Origin: Emticicia sp051209875
Lineage (GTDB): Bacteria; Bacteroidota; Bacteroidia; Cytophagales; Spirosomataceae
Direction of reading: 5' to 3'
Assembly (NCBI RefSeq): GCF_051209875.1
Contig: NZ_JBNTQY010000001.1
Location: forward strand, 434,001 to 498,000
DNA length: 64,000 nt
Below, in pieces: positions 22,958 through 31,434 of the stretch. The position numbers and the translations under genes were made by a program. The notes under the pieces are model-generated. The model did no database searches. It was not told where the DNA came from and saw only the letters and a program-made list of their open reading frames with translations. Each line of letters begins with the position of its first letter. Position 1 is the first letter of the stretch.

Positions 22958-24604
22958 ATGAAAAATCTTCCTGAGCAGTTTGCTCATCCTTATGCTTTTG
23001 CCCCAAAGTTCAAAAAATCCGCTGTTTATTTCTCAATGGAATTTGCCATTGACCAAGCTCTCAAGACCTATTCGGGTGGTTTAGGCTTTTTGGCTGGCTC
23101 GCACATGCGAAGTGCTTACCAGACCAAACAAAACCTCGTAGGCATAGGTATTCTTTGGAAATTTGGCTATTATGACCAAGTTCGCAATACTGATAATAGC
23201 ATGGCGGTACAATTTCGTGAGAAAATGTATAGTTTTTTGAAAGATACAGGCGTGCGTTTCCAAATGAATATTCAAAACAGAGCAGTTTGGGTTGCGACAT
23301 ATTTTCTTCCGCCGACCACTTTTGGTACTGTACCAATGTTTTTCATGACAACCGATACCGATGGCAATGATACTTGGGCGAGGTCACTCTCTTACCATCT
23401 TTATGATGCTGATGCCTCTACAAAAGTAGCTCAGTGCATGATTTTAGGTATTGGCGGAATGACTTTTTTAGATAAAATCAACTACGAACCAGACGTTTAT
23501 CATTTTAATGAGGCTCATGCACTTTCAGGAGCATTTCATTTATACAAAAAATTTGGAAAAGTTGCTGATGTAAAAAAACGTTTAGTTTTCACAACGCATA
23601 CACCCGAAGAAGCTGGAAATGAAAAGCATGACATAAAAATGCTTGAAAATATGAATTTCTTTGATGGTGTACCAATGAATGAGGTAAGTAAAATTTCAGG
23701 AATCAAAGATAGTGTGTTTAATCATTCTTTGGTTGCTTTGCGTTTGAGTAGGAAAGCCAATGCCGTTTCAAAACTTCATGGGGATGTTTCTCGTAAAATG
23801 TGGGGCGGTTATGATGGTATTTGTGAAATTACGCACGTAACCAATGCCCAAAATAACCTTTATTGGGCTGATGAAATCTTAGAAAAAGCACGTAAAAAAG
23901 GAGATATAAAAACCATTACTGCCCGCAAAAAAGAACTAAAATCAGTACTTTTTAAAACGGTTGCCGATCAAGCAGGTAAAATTTTCGATCCAAATGTATT
24001 GACAATTATTTGGGCAAGACGTTTTGCTGCCTATAAACGCCCCGAATTATTGACCAGAGACAGAGAGCGTTTTGCACGTTTGATGAATAATTCAAAATAC
24101 CCGATTCAGTTTATTTGGGCAGGGAAACCTTATCCTTTTGATGGGGGGGCAATTAATACGTTCAATCAACTGTATTATTTAAGTCACTTATACCCAAATA
24201 TGGCGGTGTTGACTGGGCATGAGTTAAGTCTTTCAAAACTCATCAAAGATGGCTCGGATGTTTGGCTCAATACGCCTATCGTTACTCGTGAAGCGTCAGG
24301 AACGAGTGGAATGACTGCAGCAATGAATGCTTCGCTTAACTTTTCGACATTTGATGGTTGGGTTTGTGAATTTGCTAATGAAAGTAACTCATTTATTGTG
24401 CCAGAAGCACCACATTCGCCTGAGTGGGAGCGAGACAATACCGACATCAGCAATATGCTCGATATGCTCGAAAACAAGATTTTACCGACATATTATGACA
24501 AACCAGCCGATTGGCAAAAAATGGTTTTACAAAGCATGAATGATGTAAATGCCTTCTTCGATTCTGATCGCATGGCAGCGGAGTATTATGAAAAGGTTTA
24601 TTGA
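22958..24604 (+). CDS. Alpha-glucan phosphorylase-like protein (GT35) lacking the PLP lysine
   Basis: 548 residues, the short form of GT35. The family releases glucose 1-phosphate from glycogen or maltodextrin using the phosphate of PLP. Seen: VYFSMEFAIDQALKTYSGGL at 21-40, FTTHTPEEAGNEKH near residue 210, FAAYKRPELLTRDRERF near residue 352 and EASGTSGMTAAMNASLNF near residue 445. The canonical motif is EASGTGNMKF or EASGTSGMKA with Lys binding PLP; here Thr453 stands at that place. It may therefore not be a normal phosphorylase. The partner glycogen synthase (12184-14049) is GT3. The start at 22958 follows a short in-frame-different ATG at 22951. Confidence 0.85.
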   Translation: MKNLPEQFAHPYAFAPKFKKSAVYFSMEFAIDQALKTYSGGLGFLAGSHMRSAYQTKQNLVGIGILWKFGYYDQVRNTDNSMAVQFREKMYSFLKDTGVRFQMNIQNRAVWVATYFLPPTTFGTVPMFFMTTDTDGNDTWARSLSYHLYDADASTKVAQCMILGIGGMTFLDKINYEPDVYHFNEAHALSGAFHLYKKFGKVADVKKRLVFTTHTPEEAGNEKHDIKMLENMNFFDGVPMNEVSKISGIKDSVFNHSLVALRLSRKANAVSKLHGDVSRKMWGGYDGICEITHVTNAQNNLYWADEILEKARKKGDIKTITARKKELKSVLFKTVADQAGKIFDPNVLTIIWARRFAAYKRPELLTRDRERFARLMNNSKYPIQFIWAGKPYPFDGGAINTFNQLYYLSHLYPNMAVLTGHELSLSKLIKDGSDVWLNTPIVTREASGTSGMTAAMNASLNFSTFDGWVCEFANESNSFIVPEAPHSPEWERDNTDISNMLDMLENKILPTYYDKPADWQKMVLQSMNDVNAFFDSDRMAAEYYEKVY

Positions 24605-24613
24605 TGAATGCTG

Positions 24614-24635
24614 TTGTCTGTGAGGACACAGACAA
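24614..24635. repeat. GTTGTC-type palindrome
   Basis: TTGTCTGTG-AGGA-CACAGACAA, a perfect 9-bp stem right after the phosphorylase-like stop. A relative (GTTGTCAGTA-TCCT-TACTGACAAC) follows the second Uma2 gene at 54865-54888. Confidence 0.6.
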
Positions 24636-24648
24636 TGGCAAATATATA

Positions 24649-24683
24649 AAAAGCCTCATTTGAAATTCTCAAATGAGGCTTTT
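24649..24683 (+). terminator. Rho-independent terminator after phosphorylase-like gene
   Basis: Perfect 15-bp stem AAAAGCCTCATTTGA / TCAAATGAGGCTTTT, loop AATTC, ending in four T. Confidence 0.85.
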
Positions 24684-24786
24684 AAGTATTTGATAGTCAA
24701 GGAATTAAATTAAGAAATTAAAAAATAACGCTTGAAAAAACGTTTTAAATGATTTTTGCTTAAATTTGAATATAAATATTATTGAT

Positions 24787-25329
24787 ATGGTCAAAAATAA
24801 TGAAGTAATATTACCACGCACCTTAGCTGAGTTTCAGGATTGGGAACCAAATGATGGTTTCAAATATGAATGGAATGATGGCGAATTGATTCAATTTACT
24901 GGAATGAACAACCGACAACTTAAAATTTACGACGCACTTCTTAGACTATTTATTGAGAAAGGCTATATTCAATTAGGCACATTTGTAGCAGAGTATGATG
25001 TAATGCTCACAGGAATACAAATGAGAAGACCAGATATAGCTTATCTTTCAAAAGCTCAAGTATTAGAGGCTGATAAGGGTGAAGACCCTATTCCTGAATT
25101 TACTATTGAAATTATCTCAGGTAATGATAATATCAATAAAGTTGAAGCTAAAATTAAGGAATATTTTAAGGCTGGAGTAAAGGTCGTTTGGTTGATTTTT
25201 CCAGAAGAAAAATCAGTTCATGTTTATACTTCTCGTCGTGATGTGAAAATTTGTATTGAAAATGATATTTGCTCGGCAGCACCCGTTTTGCCAGAATTTG
25301 AAATTGGTGTTGATGCGTTGTTGGGGTGA
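24787..25329 (+). CDS. Uma2 family protein (DUF820, PD-(D/E)XK fold)
   Basis: 180 residues. Uma2 proteins have a restriction-endonuclease fold, and many copies occur in Bacteroidota and cyanobacteria; their role is unknown. Seen: LAEFQDWEPNDGFKYEWNDG, then the active-site pattern RRPDIAYLSK (Asp), PEFTIEIIS (Glu) and KVEAKIKEYFKAGVKVVWLI. Start at ATG 24787; an earlier TTG (24766) adds seven residues without support. It stands alone between two terminators and converges on mntH. A second Uma2 gene is at 54353-54847. Confidence 0.85.
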   Translation: MVKNNEVILPRTLAEFQDWEPNDGFKYEWNDGELIQFTGMNNRQLKIYDALLRLFIEKGYIQLGTFVAEYDVMLTGIQMRRPDIAYLSKAQVLEADKGEDPIPEFTIEIISGNDNINKVEAKIKEYFKAGVKVVWLIFPEEKSVHVYTSRRDVKICIENDICSAAPVLPEFEIGVDALLG

Positions 25330-25330
25330 G

Positions 25331-25367
25331 TTTAATAAGGCTTTGTTTTAAACAAAGCCTTATTAAA
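25331..25367. terminator. Bidirectional terminator between Uma2 and mntH
   Basis: Perfect 18-bp stem TTTAATAAGGCTTTGTTT with its complement and a one-base loop, flanked by T-rich/A-rich ends, directly abutting the mntH stop codon. Confidence 0.88.
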
Positions 25368-26708
25368 TCAAAAAATCGTATCAAAAAGCAAATAACTATT
25401 CAAAGCAATGATAATGAAAGTTACAACCCAAGCCGTATATTTTACATAAGCAGGGTTGGCAAATTCTCCCATTTTGAGCTTATCAGAGGTAAACATTACC
25501 AAAGGTACAACCGCAAAACTTAATTGCAAAGACAAAATCACTTGGCTTAAAACCAATAAGTCAGAAGTACCTTTTTCTCCATAAATTATCGCTACAATCA
25601 AAGCAGGAATAATTGCTAAAAGCCTGGTAATCAGTCTTCTCAGCCACGGTTTTAGTTGAATGTTCAAGAAGCCTTCCATGATTATTTGTCCTGCAAGTGT
25701 ACCTGTAAGCGTAGAATTTTGTCCTGCTGCTAATAAAGCGACTGCAAAAAATAATCCTGCTAATTTTACTCCCAAAATTGGGTCGAGCAGATGGTAAGCA
25801 ACTGTAATATCTGCTACTTCTTTATTGCCAGTAAAGTGAAAAGTGGCAGCCGCCATTATCAAAATAGCAGCATTGATAAAGAAAGCGATAAACAAAGAAG
25901 CCGTCGAATCAATTGTAGCAAATTTAATGGCACTCTTTTTAGCAGCGTGTGTATTTTCAATTTTTCGGGTTTGAATAATACTTGAATGCAAATAAAGGTT
26001 GTGTGGCATCACGGTTGCACCCAAAATCCCGATGGCGATATAAAGCATTTCGGGGTTAGTAACAATCTGACTGCTCGGAATTAAACCTTTTGACAGAGCA
26101 ACAATATTTGGTTGAGAAGCTAATATTTCATAGCCAAAACACAAGGTAATGATCAAAATCAAGCCACCAACAATGACTTCAATGATACGAAAACCTTTGT
26201 TTTGTAGAAATAAAATAAAAATCACATCAATTGCAGTTATCACAACTCCATAAGTAAGCGGAATATTGAATAGTAAATTTAAGGCAACTGCTGCCCCGAT
26301 AACTTCTGCCAAATCACAAGCGGCAATGGCAATTTCTGCCAAAACCCATAGCATCAAAGATACAGGTCTTGAATAAGCATCTCGGCAGGCCTGTGCCAAA
26401 TCTCTTCCTGTGGCAATGCCTAATTTGAGCGATAAATGTTGCAAAAGCATGGCAAAAAGGTTAGAAATCAGAATGACTGAAAGCAAAGTATAACCAAATT
26501 TTGCACCACCCGCAATATCAGTTGCCCAGTTACCAGGGTCCATATAACCTACGGCAACCATCAAACCTGGCCCAGTGAATGCTGCTAACTTTTTCCAAAA
26601 ACTCCCATGTTTTGGCACATTTATCGTACCATGAACTTCGGGTAAGGAAAGATTACTTGTGGTTGATTTCCAAACCTTGTTTTCGTTTATATTGACTACA
26701 TTTTCCAT
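25368..26708 (-). CDS. mntH: Nramp-family divalent metal (Mn2+/Fe2+) transporter
   Basis: 446 residues, about 11 hydrophobic segments in the inner membrane. The metal-binding motifs of Nramp are intact: DPGNWATDIAGGAKFGY in TM1 near residue 50 and GATVMPHNLYLHSS in TM6 near residue 225, with the Met and His that select transition metals. It imports Mn2+ or Fe2+ with protons. I start at ATG 26708 (MENVVNIN); 12 earlier codons are possible. Divergent from an MntR/DtxR-type regulator gene 201 bp away, with a candidate operator between, so metal-dependent repression is expected. Confidence 0.95.
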   Translation of the reverse strand: MENVVNINENKVWKSTTSNLSLPEVHGTINVPKHGSFWKKLAAFTGPGLMVAVGYMDPGNWATDIAGGAKFGYTLLSVILISNLFAMLLQHLSLKLGIATGRDLAQACRDAYSRPVSLMLWVLAEIAIAACDLAEVIGAAVALNLLFNIPLTYGVVITAIDVIFILFLQNKGFRIIEVIVGGLILIITLCFGYEILASQPNIVALSKGLIPSSQIVTNPEMLYIAIGILGATVMPHNLYLHSSIIQTRKIENTHAAKKSAIKFATIDSTASLFIAFFINAAILIMAAATFHFTGNKEVADITVAYHLLDPILGVKLAGLFFAVALLAAGQNSTLTGTLAGQIIMEGFLNIQLKPWLRRLITRLLAIIPALIVAIIYGEKGTSDLLVLSQVILSLQLSFAVVPLVMFTSDKLKMGEFANPAYVKYTAWVVTFIIIALNSYLLFDTIF

Positions 26709-26775
26709 TTTTCGATAATACTTTATATATTTTGATACAAACATAAAACAAAAAGTTTGTTTATCAAAATATATT

Positions 26776-26810
26776 TTTAGGTTTGTCTAAATTTTGTTTG
26801 ATTAGACTAA
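26776..26810. promoter_or_regulatory. Candidate MntR/DtxR operator
   Basis: TTTAG-GTTTGT-CTAAA (26776-26791) is a dyad resembling the DtxR consensus half TTAGGTTAGCCTAA, and a second half-pair TTAG-A-CTAA lies at 26802-26810. The block is about 70-100 bp upstream of the mntH start and about 100 bp before the regulator start. Confidence 0.5.
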
Positions 26811-26834
26811 AAATGTAAATTGCAAAAACTTTGG

Positions 26835-26904
26835 CAGTCGCTTATCGACAGTCAGCAATCGACTATTTTTTAACCATCTACTCATGGTCTATTGACTGTG
26901 GACT
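26835..26904. repeat. GTC-type intergenic repeat
   Basis: CAGTCGCTTATCGACAGTCA and following units (26835-26866), then GGTCTATTGACTGTGGACT (26886-26904), just before the regulator start. Confidence 0.6.
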
Positions 26905-26909
26905 AAAAC

Positions 26910-27578
26910 ATGATTTCCTTCACCGAAGAAAACTACTTAAAAATCATTTATTTGCTAACCGAGCGGAACGGTGGTAATGAAGTGAGTACCAATGAGTTAG
27001 CCGAGCATACGCAAACCAAAGCGGCATCGGTGTCGGATATGCTACGCAAGTTGGCAGAGAAAAGCTATATCAATTATCGTAAATATCAAGGTGTAACACT
27101 TACGGTTGAAGGGCAACAAATTGCTTTGGCGGTAATTCGTAAGCACCGACTTTGGGAGGTTTTTTTGGTAGAAAAGTTAGGCTTTGGTTGGGACGAAATA
27201 CATGATATTGCCGAGCAATTGGAGCATATTGATTCAAAAGAATTGACTGAAAGTTTAGATAAATTTCTGGGAAGCCCCAAATTCGACCCACATGGCGATC
27301 CTATTCCCGATGCTAAAGGAAAAATGCCATCGGTTAGTTATCAAAAATTATCAGAAGTGCCATTGAATCAATCGGTGGTGATGATGGGTGTTTCAGTACA
27401 CTCACCTGCTTTTTTACAGCATCTTGATAAACATCAAATTACACTCGGGTGCAGTCTTAAAGTGTTGGAAATCAGCGAGTTTGACAAATCATTTGGCATT
27501 TTATTGAATGAAAACACTTCTCTTTTTGTGAGTAATGAAGTAGCAAGGAATTTATTGGTGAAAGCTCAAAATGCGTAA
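26910..27578 (+). CDS. mntR: DtxR/MntR-family metal-dependent regulator
   Basis: 222 residues. N-terminal winged helix (MISFTEENYLKIIYLLTER, VSTNELAEHTQTKAASVSDM, GVTLTVEGQQIA), then the metal-binding dimerisation helices (VIRKHRLWEVFLVEKLGFGW, DEIHDIAEQLEHI, HGDPIP) and a C-terminal SH3-like FeoA domain. These are the standard DtxR parts. It is expected to repress mntH when Mn2+ or Fe2+ is plentiful; which metal it senses is inferred from the neighbour. The start codon lies right after a GTC-type repeat. YhcG follows 16 bp after its stop. Confidence 0.9.
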   Translation: MISFTEENYLKIIYLLTERNGGNEVSTNELAEHTQTKAASVSDMLRKLAEKSYINYRKYQGVTLTVEGQQIALAVIRKHRLWEVFLVEKLGFGWDEIHDIAEQLEHIDSKELTESLDKFLGSPKFDPHGDPIPDAKGKMPSVSYQKLSEVPLNQSVVMMGVSVHSPAFLQHLDKHQITLGCSLKVLEISEFDKSFGILLNENTSLFVSNEVARNLLVKAQNA

Positions 27579-27594
27579 ACTAAGCTAAAAATCT

Positions 27595-28695
27595 ATGAAT
27601 TTTGACTACCTTATTCAGAACATCACAACAACTGATAAAGTTTTACACACCGAAGCTGCAAAAGCTATCAATAAAGCCTTAACTGCCCGCAATTGGCTCA
27701 TTGGTTTATATATCGTGGAGTTTGAGCAAAATGGTGAAGACAGAGCAAAATATGGCAAAAAGCTACTTGAAAATCTTGCTAAAAAACTTAATTCAAAAGG
27801 CTTATCTTTTAGAAATTTGAAGTTGTTTAGACAGTTTTATTTGGAGTTCCCTCAATTATCAGAGCCAATTAAATTGTATCTAGTTTCTCAATCAAGTACA
27901 CTAAAATTGAGTAACTCAATTGGGCAATCATTGATTGCCCAATTACAAGTAGTTGATAGTCAATTAAATACATTAAAACCTCAACAAATATTTGATGGAC
28001 TTTCTTATACTCATTTAACAGAACTCCTTCATATAAAAGAGCCTTTGAAACGTACATTTTATGAAATGGAATGTATCAAAGGTGTTTGGACACATCGTGA
28101 ACTGCAAAGGCAAATCCACTCACTTTATTTTGAACGAATGGGCTTATCTGCACAACCCGAAAAGTTGGCAACATTAGTACAAAATAAAAATATTCCTGCA
28201 ACACCCATTGACCTAATTAAAGACGAACATATTTTTGAGTTTTTGGGTCTATCACATCAATTATTAGAAGAATCAACGCTTGAAAATGCTTTGCTCGACC
28301 ATCTCCAAGAATTTATGCTTGAGTTAGGAAATGGCTTTTGTTTGGAGGCTCGCCAAAAACGAATCCTGATAGGTGAAGAATATTACTATCTTGATTTACT
28401 ATTTTACCATAAAATTTTGAAGTGCCAAATTCTAATAGATTTAAAAGTAGAAAAATTTAACCACGCTCATGCTGGACAAATGACTACTTATTTGAATTAC
28501 TTCAAAGAAACGCAAATGACCGAGGGTGATAACCCACCGATTGGCATTTTGCTTGTTACAGAAAAAGATAAAGCCTTAGTACACTTTGCAACTGCTGGAA
28601 ACGATAATCTTCTCGTAAGTAATTATCAACTTTATTTACCTACTAAAGAGCAGTTAGAAGAGTTTATAGAAAAAGAAATGAAATTATTGGAGTAA
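27595..28695 (+). CDS. YhcG-family protein: DUF1016 with PD-(D/E)XK nuclease domain
   Basis: 366 residues. The N-terminal DUF1016 part (KAINKALTARNWLIGLYIVE, then KYGKKLLENLAKKLNSKGLS) is followed by the nuclease domain at about residues 225-360, with FLGLSHQLLEESTLENALLD, the active-site strands YYYLDLLFYHKILKCQILI and DLKVEKFNHAHAGQM, and GILLVTEKD. The family often travels with restriction systems; there is none here. Function unproven. At 27906-27944, inside the linker, two perfect palindromes occur in frame. It starts 16 bp after the regulator and may share its transcript. Confidence 0.88.
   Translation: MNFDYLIQNITTTDKVLHTEAAKAINKALTARNWLIGLYIVEFEQNGEDRAKYGKKLLENLAKKLNSKGLSFRNLKLFRQFYLEFPQLSEPIKLYLVSQSSTLKLSNSIGQSLIAQLQVVDSQLNTLKPQQIFDGLSYTHLTELLHIKEPLKRTFYEMECIKGVWTHRELQRQIHSLYFERMGLSAQPEKLATLVQNKNIPATPIDLIKDEHIFEFLGLSHQLLEESTLENALLDHLQEFMLELGNGFCLEARQKRILIGEEYYYLDLLFYHKILKCQILIDLKVEKFNHAHAGQMTTYLNYFKETQMTEGDNPPIGILLVTEKDKALVHFATAGNDNLLVSNYQLYLPTKEQLEEFIEKEMKLLE
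27906..27944. repeat. Two palindromes inside the yhcG-like coding sequence
   Basis: ATTGAGT-A-ACTCAAT (27906-27920) overlaps AATTGGGCAATCA-T-TGATTGCCCAATT (27918-27944), a perfect 13-bp inverted repeat with a one-base loop. They encode KLSNSIGQSLIAQLQ in the linker between the two domains. Confidence 0.7.
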
Positions 28696-28803
28696 TCTTT
28701 CTTTAATTTCTATGTTTTGATTTTAGCATAATAATACGTTAATACTTCTTAATAAAGTAAATAGGCAAAATGCAATGTTTATCTTTGCAAATAAAATATA
28801 AAT

Positions 28804-28830
28804 CTCCCATCAGGAGCTGGGGGTGGTTGG
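28804..28830 (+). repeat. REP-like unit: CTCC hairpin plus CTGGGGGTGG
   Basis: CTCC-CATCA-GGAG hairpin followed by CTGGGGGTGGTTGG, four bases before the permease ATG at 28835. It shares its tail with the unit at 2076-2095. Confidence 0.45.
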
Positions 28831-28834
28831 ACTT

Positions 28835-29914
28835 ATGAAAATTCTTGATAAATATTTAATCAAACGCTTTCTCAAAACATATTTTTTTGCAGTTTTAGTT
28901 ATCGTGCTTATCATCATGGTGATTGATTTTGTAGAAAAAAATGATGATTTTATTCAGAAAAAAGCTCCCATGCGAGCAATTTTGCTGTCTTATTATGCCA
29001 ATCTTGCTCCTTATTGGGCCAATTATATCAGTCCGTTGATGATTTTTATCTCGACGGTTTTCTTTACTGCACAAATGGCTGCTCACTCCGAAATCGTGGC
29101 GATTTTGAGTAGTGGGACGAGTTTCAGAAGATTAATGGTTCCTTACATAATGGGAGCATCGGTCATTGCGGTATTATCTTTTGCAATGGTTGGTTGGATT
29201 TTGCCCCGAGCCAATAAGGTCAGGCTTGCTTTTGAAAGCGTATATATCAATGATAAGTTTTACTTCTCCGATCGAGATTTTCATACTGCTGTTGCTCCCA
29301 ATACTTATGCCTACATGTCGAGTTACAATAATGAAACCAAGACTGGCTATGATTTTACGCTCGAAAAAATTGTTAATAATAAATTGATTGAAAAACTTTC
29401 TGCCAAACGAATCGAATGGAATGATAGTACAAAACGCTGGAAAATTTCAGATTATAAAATTCGTACTTTGGGGATTATGAAAGATAAAATGGTTTATAAC
29501 ATTGCATCAAAAGATACCGTAATCAATTTATCTCCAAGTGATTTTGAAAGTGATCGAAATGTCTATGAAACATTCACTATTCCTGAGTTACAAGATAAGA
29601 TAGCACTAATTAGAAGCAGAGGAGCAGAAGGAATTGAGACTTTTCAGATTGAGTTTTATCAACGTATAGCTACTCCTTTTGCAGTAATTATTCTGTCATT
29701 GATGGGCTTAATCGTTTCAGCTCGGAAGGCACGTGGGGGCGTTGGCTTTCAGATTGCCATTGGCTTTGTGTTGGCGTTTGTTTATATTCTCTTCTATATC
29801 ATGTCAAAAGGTATTGCTGAATCAGGGAATATGCCACCCATCTTAGCCGTCTGGCTGCCAAATATAGTCTTCGGCACTATCGGAACGATCATGTATTTTA
29901 CTGTTCCAAGATAG
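28835..29914 (+). CDS. LptF/LptG-family permease (LPS export)
   Basis: 359 residues, three hydrophobic segments at the N-terminal side, a beta-jellyroll periplasmic part, then three hydrophobic segments (about residues 270-359). Start ILDKYLIKRFLKTYFFAVLV is the classical LptF/G opening; YYANLAPYWANYISPLMIFI and SSGTSFRRLMVPY follow. In the LptB2FG complex these subunits extract lipopolysaccharide from the inner membrane. Whether it is F or G cannot be told. No second permease gene or lptB lies next to it. TATCTTTG at 28780-28787 is a possible -7 element. Confidence 0.9.
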   Translation: MKILDKYLIKRFLKTYFFAVLVIVLIIMVIDFVEKNDDFIQKKAPMRAILLSYYANLAPYWANYISPLMIFISTVFFTAQMAAHSEIVAILSSGTSFRRLMVPYIMGASVIAVLSFAMVGWILPRANKVRLAFESVYINDKFYFSDRDFHTAVAPNTYAYMSSYNNETKTGYDFTLEKIVNNKLIEKLSAKRIEWNDSTKRWKISDYKIRTLGIMKDKMVYNIASKDTVINLSPSDFESDRNVYETFTIPELQDKIALIRSRGAEGIETFQIEFYQRIATPFAVIILSLMGLIVSARKARGGVGFQIAIGFVLAFVYILFYIMSKGIAESGNMPPILAVWLPNIVFGTIGTIMYFTVPR

Positions 29915-29917
29915 GTC

Positions 29918-30070
29918 AATTGGTGAATGAGTAATTTAGTGAATGTGTGATTAATTAAGTTCCATACCATGCCTTTTGTTCACAATAATAATACATGAAA
30001 CGAAAACACAATAATGTGTGATTTGTAAAGGTAAAATCACACATTCACTAAATCACACATTCACTCATTG
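29918..30070. repeat. GTGAATGTGTGATT-type inverted repeat
   Basis: Left arm 29918-29952 and right arm 30035-30070 (AATCACACATTCACTAAATC and on) are inverted, each with two degenerate copies of TTAGTGAATGTGTGATT; a further partial copy is at 30010-30024. The right end supplies the -33 TTG of the argG promoter. Confidence 0.65.
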
Positions 30071-30098
30071 TATTTACCCTCAATAAGTCCTATTTTTG
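30068..30098 (+). promoter_or_regulatory. Bacteroidota-type promoter for argG
   Basis: TTG at 30068-30070, 20 bp, then TATTTTTG at 30091-30098, an exact TAnnTTTG; 55 bp to the argG ATG. Confidence 0.65.
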
Positions 30099-30153
30099 TG
30101 GGAAATTTTGTTGAATTCTAAAAATATGCTCATTTTAGAGCAAATTCTGGCTT

Positions 30154-31350
30154 ATGAAAGTTGTTTTGGCATACAGTGGAGGTTTGGATACTTCTTTTTG
30201 TGTAAAATATTTGACCGAGGATTTGGGTCATGAAGTTCATTCTGTATTGGTTGATACAGGTGGATTTACGGAAGACGAAATAAAAGATGTTGAGAAAAAA
30301 GCTTATGAATTGGGTGTAAAAAACCATTTTACAGCTCGCATGGTAGATGAATATTACCAAAAATGTATTCGTTACTTGGTTTATGGCAATATCTTGAAAA
30401 ATAATACTTACCCACTTTCAGTAAGTGCTGAGCGTATGTTTCAGGCAGTGGCGGTAGCAGAATATGCCAAACAAATAGGAGCAGAAGCCGTAGCTCACGG
30501 AAGTACAGGTGCAGGAAATGACCAAGTGCGTTTTGATATGGTTTTCAGAATCGTATTACCAAATGCAGAGGTAATTACCCCAATTAGAGATTTGAAACTA
30601 TCTCGTGAAGCAGAAATAGAATACTTAAAATCGAAAGGTGTGGTGCGTGAATGGCACAAAGCTGCTTATTCAATCAATAAAGGTTTGTGGGGAACATCGG
30701 TTGGCGGTCGTGAAACATTAAATTCGTATGAATTTTTGCCAGAAAGTGCGTTTCCTACTCAAGTAAGCAAAACAGACACAGAAGAAATTGCCTTAAAATT
30801 TGTAAATGGAGAGTTGAAAGGTGTAGCTGGCGAAAGTTTCGAAAATCCTGTTCAGGCTATCCGTCGTTTGTCGGAATTGGCTTCTCCTTATGGTATTGGC
30901 CGTGATATTCACGTGGGAGATACCATCATCGGAATCAAAGGACGCGTAGGGTTTGAGGCCGCAGCTCCATTGATCATCATCAAAGCTCACCACTTATTAG
31001 AAAAACACGTTTTGTCGAAATGGCAACAATATTGGAAGCAAAACTTGGCCGAATGGTACGGAATGATGCTCCATGAAGGACAATTCTTAGAGCCTTTGAT
31101 GCGTGACATTGAGAAGTTCTTGGAAAGTATGCAATCGCACGTAACTGGCGAAGTACGTGTACATTTAGCTCCATATAATTTCCAATTATTAGGCATAAAA
31201 TCAGATTACGATTTGATGTCACCAGTATTTGGTAGCTATGGCGAAATGAACAATGCTTGGAGTGGAGATGATGTAAGAGGCTTCTCAAAAATCATGTCGA
31301 ACCAAGTAATGATTCATCAAAAGATTGCAGAACTGGCTGAGAAGAAATAG
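30154..31350 (+). CDS. argG: Argininosuccinate synthase
   Basis: 398 residues. It joins citrulline and aspartate with ATP in arginine synthesis. The PP-loop AYSGGLDTS is at residues 6-14; AEAVAHGSTGAGNDQVRFDM, TPIRDLKLSREAEIEYLKSK and the C-terminal NQVMIHQKIAEL also fit. Length is close to the family norm. No other arginine gene is adjacent. The gene ends at a GTC-type repeat and a hairpin terminator shared with the convergent cutC. Confidence 0.96.
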   Translation: MKVVLAYSGGLDTSFCVKYLTEDLGHEVHSVLVDTGGFTEDEIKDVEKKAYELGVKNHFTARMVDEYYQKCIRYLVYGNILKNNTYPLSVSAERMFQAVAVAEYAKQIGAEAVAHGSTGAGNDQVRFDMVFRIVLPNAEVITPIRDLKLSREAEIEYLKSKGVVREWHKAAYSINKGLWGTSVGGRETLNSYEFLPESAFPTQVSKTDTEEIALKFVNGELKGVAGESFENPVQAIRRLSELASPYGIGRDIHVGDTIIGIKGRVGFEAAAPLIIIKAHHLLEKHVLSKWQQYWKQNLAEWYGMMLHEGQFLEPLMRDIEKFLESMQSHVTGEVRVHLAPYNFQLLGIKSDYDLMSPVFGSYGEMNNAWSGDDVRGFSKIMSNQVMIHQKIAELAEKK

Positions 31351-31371
31351 TTGATAGTCAATTGACGACTG
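31350..31371. repeat. GTC-type intergenic repeat
   Basis: GTTGATAGTCAATTGACGAC immediately after the argG stop codon; contains the inverted pair GTCAATTGAC. Confidence 0.5.
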
Positions 31372-31402
31372 AGTACAAAAACTCAAACAGTTTTAATATT
31401 TT

Positions 31403-31434
31403 AGGCATACGTTTCAGCGTGTGCCTATTTTTTT
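31403..31434 (+). terminator. Terminator of argG
   Basis: AGGCATACG-TTTCAG-CGTGTGCCT (one wobble pair) followed by a seven-T run; the right arm reaches into the cutC stop codon. Confidence 0.75.
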
